From positions 27,635-91,634 of the forward strand of contig JBJKPR010000011.1 of the NCBI GenBank assembly GCA_046706185.1: a DNA stretch of 64,000 bases, in the 5' to 3' direction. The position numbers and the translations under genes are program-made. The notes beneath the pieces were generated by a model. It was given only the letters and a program-made list of their open reading frames with translations. It had not been told where the DNA came from and searched no databases. This DNA comes from JAJZXY01 sp046706185 (GTDB lineage Archaea > Thermoplasmatota > Thermoplasmata > Sysuiplasmatales > Sysuiplasmataceae). Shown piece by piece: positions 58,676 through 64,000 of the stretch (within the stretch, counting starts at the first letter, position 1; every line of letters starts with the position of its first letter).

Positions 58676-61600
58676 ATGCAAAACAGCACCGAAGGAGGAA
58701 GGAGACAGAGCATCCTGTATGTCGATGATGAGCAGATGATGCTCGATGTCCTGAAGGACTATGTCGAAACAATGTATGACTTGCAGGTAAAGACCGCCTC
58801 CTCCACATCTGAAGCAAGGAAAGTGATGGAGCAGGAAGCATTCGATGCAATCATCAGCGACTATCAGATGCCGGGCCAGAACGGAATAGAGTTTCTGAAG
58901 GAGCTGAGGGAGAGCGGGAATACAACACCGTTCATACTCTTCACGGGAAAGGGAAGGGAAGAGATAGCCATAGAGGCACTCAACAACGGGGCAGATTTTT
59001 ACATTCAAAAGGGAGGCGAGCCCAACTCTCTCTTCAGGGAGCTGATACACTACGTGACCATATGCAGCGACAGGAAGAGAAGGGAGGATGAACTGCAGTC
59101 TACCAAGGAAACTCTTGAATCGTTCGTTCAGAACACGGCAGACGCATTGATAATCTTCGACATCCAGGGCAAGATTCTTTCAGCCAACTCGGCGTTCGAG
59201 GAGATGTACGGGTGGAGCAGGGGAGAGGCAATTGGACAGATGCTCCCGATGGTTCCAGCGGAGCAGATGGATGAGGTTGCCCGAATGTTCAGGGAAGTGG
59301 CAGACAAGGGCTCACGCTTCCACTATATTCGCAAGAGGTTGAGGAAGAACGGTGAGCTGTTTGACTGCAGCATGACTGTGTCGCCAGTCAAAGATGCGGA
59401 TGGAAGGACAATCGCAATCGCAGGTCTTGCAAGGGACATCACGAACGAGGTAAGGGCGCGTGAGACCATAGAGAGGCAGAGGGAGGAATTCAACGTCCTG
59501 CTCAGGAGCATCGGCGACGCGGTCATTGCAACAGACAGAGAGGGAAAAGTCACCTTCATGAACCATGTGGCGTCCATGCTTACAGGATACGATCAGGAGG
59601 AAGCGCTTGGCAAGAGGGTCGATTCGGTATTCCACATAATAAACGAGGACACGCGCGAACCTGCGGAGATTCCTGTCAAAACTGTCATGGAGAAGGGCAT
59701 CGTCGTGGGAATGGCAAATCACACGGTTGTCGTTTCCAGGAATGGCGTTGAGCGGATGATTGAGGATTCTGCTGCGCCCATCAAGGGCCCTGACGGAGAG
59801 ATAAAGGGGGTCGTGATGGTTTTCAGAGATGCAACGGTCGAGAAACTGGCACTCCGCAGGAGGGAGGCAAGGCGAAGAGTATCGGAGTTGCTTGCGACTG
59901 CAGAGAGGCTCGACAGTGCCCTGCCCGCGATACTTGAGTCAATTGCAGCGTCGCTGAAGTTCCAGGTAGCAGAGATCTGGTTTCCCCAGAAGGAGAGCGG
60001 CCGCCTGCAGCTTCAAGGCAGGTGGCACAGGGAATCCAGGCATCTGGAGGAATTCGAAGAGGAGTCGGAAGCGTTCACATTCGGGAAGGGAGAAGGGCTC
60101 CCCGGGAGTGTTTTCGGTTCGGTGAAACCAAGATGGGTGGAATTCATAGGAGCAGATTCGTTATTCAGAAGAAATGAGATTGCAAGGAAGGCAGGCTTGA
60201 AATCGGTCTTCGGTGTCCCACTGAGCAACAGGGGGCAGCCGATAGGATCGATGCTCTTTTTCGGCTCATCAGATATGCCACCTGATGAGAACATGATGAA
60301 CACAATGGAGGACATAGGAAAGCAGGTCGGCCTGTTCATAGGAAGGCTTGATGCGGAGCGATCGTTGCGCGTGCTAGTCCAGAACATGCAGTCGTTCATG
60401 AAGCACTCCCCTCTGATCATAATCAGGACAGACCTTCAGGGGAGAATAATCGCTGTCAACGATTCGTTCGAGAAGGCCTACGGCTGGAGGGAGGAGGAGG
60501 TCGTGGGCAGGACGATAGATGTGCTGATACCGCCCGGTGAGAGAAGGGATCTGGACACGAAGCTGAAAGCAGTCGCAGAGGGTGAGCCGTTGAGCTACGA
60601 GGCAAAGAGGGCAGCGAAGGACGGAAGGGTGATGGACCTCCGGGTGATGCTTTCACCGATAAAGGACGAAGGAGGGAAGGTGGTGCAGATCACAAGCGTC
60701 TGCAGGGAAATCACAGAGGAGAAGAAGGCGCTTGCGGGCATCAGGCTGAACAATGCTGTCATAGAGAACCTCAACGAAATGGTGCTCATAACAGAGCCGG
60801 ATGCGAAAGGCGAGCCTGTGGTTGTTTATGCGAACCCTGCTTATCTGGCTGCCTCCGGACAGGGAATGGAGAAGATGCTGGGGAAGCTGCTGTGGGATCT
60901 TGACAAGTCGTCCATTGACACAGCTGCCGTCAACCAGATGTACAACTCATACAGGGCCGGCCTCCCATACAGGGGAGAACTGATTCACTTCGGCAGGGAT
61001 GGAGAAAAGCAGTACGTTGACACAAATTTCTTTCCACTGAGGAATGAGAACGGGAGGGTCACTCACTGGGTCCAGCTGCAGAGGGATGTCACGTCCTCTG
61101 TAGAGCAGAGGGAAGAGCTTCGCAGGGCAAATGAGAAGCTGAACCTGATGGAGACTATCAGCAGGCATGACATGCTCAACCATCTGCAGGCAATCGAGAT
61201 CTACACTCACATGGTGCTCAGCGGGTCGGAGGACAGCAGGGTCGCTGCGAGGCTCGACAGGATAAAGAAGATAGCTGAGCAGATGAAAAGGCAGCTCGGG
61301 GCACTGAAGGAAATACAGACTTCCGGCAGTCCGCGGTGGATGAATGTGCAAGACACGTTCCTGAAGAGCGTTGCGGACATGGATATGAAGGGAATCAGGA
61401 TAGAAGCGGAGGGGGAGAATGTGGAAATCATGGCCGATCCCCTCCTGGACAGGGTGTTCTACAACCTCGTGGACAATTCCATGAGGCACGGGCAGGATGT
61501 GAGCAGATTGAAGCTCAGGGCAGAAAAGGAGGGGGAACACCTCAAGATTACCTACACTGATGACGGTATTGGCATAAATGACGAGCAGAAGAGAAGCATC

Positions 61601-61768
61601 TTCTCAGGAGTCGGGGGTGGCCAGAACCACGGGCTCAGGCTCGTAAGGGAAATACTCGGCATAACCGGGATAGCCATAAGGGAGACGGGCGAGGAAGGAA
61701 AGGGAGTGAAGTTCGAGATGTTCGTCCCCGGCTCAAGCTTCAGGAGTGCCCGGCCCGAGAAGGCATGA
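58676..61768 (+). CDS. Soluble hybrid histidine kinase, REC-PAS-PAS-GAF-PAS-PAS-HisKA-HATPase
   Basis: 1030 residues, no membrane segment. An N-terminal receiver domain (12-128) has D17, D18, phosphoacceptor D62 ('ISDYQMP') and K92. PAS domains follow (about 140-265, 270-395), a GAF domain (400-560), then two more PAS domains (565-690, 695-820). The H-box is 'ISRHDMLNHLQAIEIY' with H831, and the HATPase shows N-box 'VFYNLVDNSMRHG', G1 'YTDDGIGI' and G2 'GGGQNHGLRLV'. A receiver at the N-terminus of the kinase is common in archaea. It should sense a cytoplasmic cue. A membrane kinase gene follows on the same strand. Confidence 0.9.
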   Translation: MQNSTEGGRRQSILYVDDEQMMLDVLKDYVETMYDLQVKTASSTSEARKVMEQEAFDAIISDYQMPGQNGIEFLKELRESGNTTPFILFTGKGREEIAIEALNNGADFYIQKGGEPNSLFRELIHYVTICSDRKRREDELQSTKETLESFVQNTADALIIFDIQGKILSANSAFEEMYGWSRGEAIGQMLPMVPAEQMDEVARMFREVADKGSRFHYIRKRLRKNGELFDCSMTVSPVKDADGRTIAIAGLARDITNEVRARETIERQREEFNVLLRSIGDAVIATDREGKVTFMNHVASMLTGYDQEEALGKRVDSVFHIINEDTREPAEIPVKTVMEKGIVVGMANHTVVVSRNGVERMIEDSAAPIKGPDGEIKGVVMVFRDATVEKLALRRREARRRVSELLATAERLDSALPAILESIAASLKFQVAEIWFPQKESGRLQLQGRWHRESRHLEEFEEESEAFTFGKGEGLPGSVFGSVKPRWVEFIGADSLFRRNEIARKAGLKSVFGVPLSNRGQPIGSMLFFGSSDMPPDENMMNTMEDIGKQVGLFIGRLDAERSLRVLVQNMQSFMKHSPLIIIRTDLQGRIIAVNDSFEKAYGWREEEVVGRTIDVLIPPGERRDLDTKLKAVAEGEPLSYEAKRAAKDGRVMDLRVMLSPIKDEGGKVVQITSVCREITEEKKALAGIRLNNAVIENLNEMVLITEPDAKGEPVVVYANPAYLAASGQGMEKMLGKLLWDLDKSSIDTAAVNQMYNSYRAGLPYRGELIHFGRDGEKQYVDTNFFPLRNENGRVTHWVQLQRDVTSSVEQREELRRANEKLNLMETISRHDMLNHLQAIEIYTHMVLSGSEDSRVAARLDRIKKIAEQMKRQLGALKEIQTSGSPRWMNVQDTFLKSVADMDMKGIRIEAEGENVEIMADPLLDRVFYNLVDNSMRHGQDVSRLKLRAEKEGEHLKITYTDDGIGINDEQKRSIFSGVGGGQNHGLRLVREILGITGIAIRETGEEGKGVKFEMFVPGSSFRSARPEKA

Positions 61769-61818
61769 GTATCTGCAATCGGGTGCCACCGTAGAAAATC
61801 GTAAATTTGATAAACAGA

Positions 61819-64000
61819 GTGCACCGCTTAAGTACTTGTTTTCTGAAATGCTGGCGTAGGATTGCGCCAACCAGGAGGTGGCGCCAGACGGGAGGCCTGG
61901 CAGTAGCATACACGAGGGCCAAGACTGGCTTCAGACATCCGCTCACAGGATGGGCCGTCCCGTGGATTGTGCTCGTTGCCCCCATGGTTGCTGCTGCCCT
62001 CCTGTTTTACCTGTTTCATTCTCTCGTCGTCCCCGGTCTGCAGTTCTCCTCCTCCCTGTACACAACAACAATAGTGCTCGTTACGCTCACCCTCTATTCT
62101 GTGCGTTACAATGTAACCAGGTTCAGCTTCGACATCGCAGCAGCAGCGGCCATGGTCTCGATATTCCTATTCGGTATCGTCTCGGCGTACGTTGCGGACA
62201 TGATGCTCAAGGGGGCCGTTTCTCCAGGTGTATACTACCTGTCAAGCCTGCTGTGGCATTCCTCAGCCATCGTCGCAGGTGTGTTGCTCATCGCATGCAG
62301 TGTGCTGAAAGTCTCAAGGAGGAGCATGACAGGAACAGCCATCACATCGACGATGGCCATCGTCATGCTTGTCACAGGCATTCTCGCATTGTGGTTCGAA
62401 ATGGTCACCGCCGGAAAATCGCCTGCAGTTGCGGTGACCGCAGCATCTCTGGATGAAGATATCAAATTCGTCGGGCTGGTGGTTTCGCTGGCTGCTGCCG
62501 CTGTGCTTTTCAAATACAGTGAAAGGCTGTTCAGGCACAGCTTCTCCGGCCTTGTGCTCTTCTTCCTGCTCCAGGCATCTTCCATGGCCGTGGGACTCGT
62601 GCAGAACGGGGAGTACACCCTCGGATGGTACCTTTCCATAATACTCTTCTCCCAGTCTTTCCTCTTCCCCATATGGGGCATGCTGAACGATTATTCAAGG
62701 TACCTGACAAGAAACAACATGCTCAGCGCAACAATTGAAGATGCGGGAAGCTGGCTCCTGAAGAGCATGGTTTCCAACCGTGAGGGTCACAGCATACTCG
62801 GAGAGATTTCGCGCAACTTCAGGAGGGGGGAGGCTTTCTCGTACGTTTCTGTCAACGGCACAGAGTGGCGGCTGGAGGACAGCAGCTCGTTTGGTGAGAC
62901 AGGGCTCGGCCATCTGCCGTCAGCCATTACAATCGACCTGAGCAGGATGCCGATGGAAGAGCAGCTGTCTGTATTCGACGACGGGGAGCCAGGCATTCGG
63001 GCCAGTTCGCTTGCAAGTCAGCTGTCCTCGAATTTTCTTGTGGCAGTGTCGAGGATGCAGAAGGGGCAGCTGCGTCTCCTTGGGGTCAGGGAAAAGCAGA
63101 GAATTCTGTGGTTCAGGGAAGAAAGAAGGTTTCTCTTGCTGCTGTCAAGCATGTACGCAACCTCCGCTCTTGAGCGGCACATACTCGACAGAAGGGCCGA
63201 AACAGTCTCGCAGATGCTTGCGATGGTACAGACCACACGCATACTCACAAGGCTTGAGGATGATGTGACGAAGACGTATGACGAGGTCGTCAGCGCCATG
63301 GTGGAGATGCTCGGATATGAAAATGCAAGCCTCTGGCTTGTAGAGAGGGGCAGCTGGCTCAGGCCGATTGCGTGGAGGTTTCCGGATGTCGCAGGGGCGG
63401 CTTTTGACGCAGGCAGGTTGCTCAGCCAGGACAAAGGCATCATGGGAAGGGCGGCGAAGAGCATGAAGCCCGTATACGTCGGAGACACGAGGGCTGCAAA
63501 CGACTACGTGAACCTCTTCGGTGAGAACACGAGGAGCGAATTTGCATACCCTGTGATTGTGGACGACGCGTGCTTCGCTGTCCTCGATGTGCAGTCTTCA
63601 AAGACAAATGCATTCGAGTCTCTTGACCAGGAGGTCATAACAACAGTCGGAAGGCTCCTTTCCCTTTCAATGACGCTCAGGAAGCTGTACGGCAACATAA
63701 GCGAAAGCAGGAAGATCGCAGAGGCGAGGACAGGGCTGATAGCACACGACCTGAGGAACATACTTCAGGCACTGTCCACCCACGTTGAACTCATTCGTAT
63801 GAAGCTGGCGAAATCTCAGGGGCAGCAGGCAGGCATTACTGCGAACATGGAGGCGCTGCGGACAGGGATAACGAGTGCCCACAGGTTTCTCGAGGAGGTG
63901 CTCACAATAACCAAGCTCGAGGCAGGAAAGATAGGCACTGTGGGGGACCTGAGGATTACAGAGCTGATAAACAAAAGCGCTTCTCTCATGAGAGAGAGCT
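61819..64000 (+). CDS. Membrane histidine kinase (partial, runs off the window)
   Basis: A continuous frame, open to base 64000, giving about 727 residues without its end. GTG 61819 is a provisional start; TTG 61807 or an ATT at 61861 are alternatives, since the TATA-like CTTAAGTA at 61827-61834 would start transcription near 61857. Seven or eight membrane helices (to about residue 295) form an MASE-like sensor. A degenerate GAF-like domain (about 320-440) and a clear GAF (about 475-620, 'ASLWLVERGSWLRPIAW') follow. The H-box is 'GLIAHDLRNILQALSTHVELI' near residue 645. The HATPase domain would lie beyond the end. It follows the soluble kinase on the same strand. Confidence 0.75.
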   Translation, partial: MHRLSTCFLKCWRRIAPTRRWRQTGGLAVAYTRAKTGFRHPLTGWAVPWIVLVAPMVAAALLFYLFHSLVVPGLQFSSSLYTTTIVLVTLTLYSVRYNVTRFSFDIAAAAAMVSIFLFGIVSAYVADMMLKGAVSPGVYYLSSLLWHSSAIVAGVLLIACSVLKVSRRSMTGTAITSTMAIVMLVTGILALWFEMVTAGKSPAVAVTAASLDEDIKFVGLVVSLAAAAVLFKYSERLFRHSFSGLVLFFLLQASSMAVGLVQNGEYTLGWYLSIILFSQSFLFPIWGMLNDYSRYLTRNNMLSATIEDAGSWLLKSMVSNREGHSILGEISRNFRRGEAFSYVSVNGTEWRLEDSSSFGETGLGHLPSAITIDLSRMPMEEQLSVFDDGEPGIRASSLASQLSSNFLVAVSRMQKGQLRLLGVREKQRILWFREERRFLLLLSSMYATSALERHILDRRAETVSQMLAMVQTTRILTRLEDDVTKTYDEVVSAMVEMLGYENASLWLVERGSWLRPIAWRFPDVAGAAFDAGRLLSQDKGIMGRAAKSMKPVYVGDTRAANDYVNLFGENTRSEFAYPVIVDDACFAVLDVQSSKTNAFESLDQEVITTVGRLLSLSMTLRKLYGNISESRKIAEARTGLIAHDLRNILQALSTHVELIRMKLAKSQGQQAGITANMEALRTGITSAHRFLEEVLTITKLEAGKIGTVGDLRITELINKSASLMRES

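Noticed and set aside
61878..62456. 192-codon plus-strand frame before the window end
   Set aside because: His/Cys/Arg-rich; the overlapping frame gives clean membrane helices and a histidine kinase that runs off the end.
1..64000. CRISPR array to accompany the Cas4-like gene
   Set aside because: I saw no regularly spaced direct repeats and no cas1/cas2 homologue.

Overview
This window is archaeal. The signs are: tRNA-dependent amidotransferase genes gatCAB beside a tRNA-Asn gene, Lrp/AsnC and TrmB regulators, DUF835 and DUF981-like proteins, and many genes that begin 25-30 bases after a TATA-like box (leaderless mRNAs, often with GTG or TTG starts). A 293-residue homologue of the tricorn-interacting aminopeptidase F1, and C-terminal repeats of the 'ESGLP' type on surface proteins, point to Thermoplasmatota (Thermoplasmata), here with a moderately GC-rich genome. 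This placement comes from remembered family features, not from a search.

Positions 1-9300 hold housekeeping and sensory genes. These are the end of a short-chain dehydrogenase, a small zinc-finger protein, a Cas4-like nuclease split into two overlapping reading frames at its membrane segment, a saccharopine dehydrogenase-like enzyme, an uncharacterised protein divergent from a 1364-residue multi-GAF/PAS/DUF835 sensor, a zinc-ribbon protein, a secreted/membrane pair and an Lrp regulator. Positions 9586-10870 hold a 1267-bp mobile element. It encodes only a TnpB-type protein, yet it has perfect 16-bp terminal inverted repeats and a 9-bp target duplication, which the IS200/IS605 family lacks. 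It sits directly against the promoter of a DPM1/GtrA-type glycosyltransferase.

Positions 12096-23053 hold a sequon-rich secreted protein, the lrp-gatC-gatA-gatB operon with divergent tRNA-Asn(GTT), a TrmB regulator with a palindrome upstream of its TATA box, a DUF981-like membrane protein, a MetE-like methyltransferase, F1 aminopeptidase and a sugar-nucleotide epimerase.

Positions 22052-58231 form a surface-glycan island of about 36 kb. It contains nucleotide-sugar enzymes: an RmlA-like protein lacking the usual catalytic motif, a DegT-fold 3-dehydrase with His in place of the PLP lysine, a CDP-paratose/tyvelose epimerase relative, a dTDP-rhamnose 4-epimerase relative, and FdtA/FdtB plus an acyltransferase for a 3-amino-3,6-dideoxy sugar. 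It also has about ten GT2/GT4 glycosyltransferases, a flippase and a GT-C-like polytopic enzyme. In its middle are two very large secreted, membrane-anchored proteins (2307 and 1216 residues) built from three copies of one roughly 1000-residue module with collagen-like triplets and a probable beta-helix. The simplest model is a locus that makes and glycosylates its own cell-surface coat.

From 58676 to the end are two histidine kinases: a soluble REC-PAS-GAF-PAS kinase, and a membrane-bound kinase that runs off the window.
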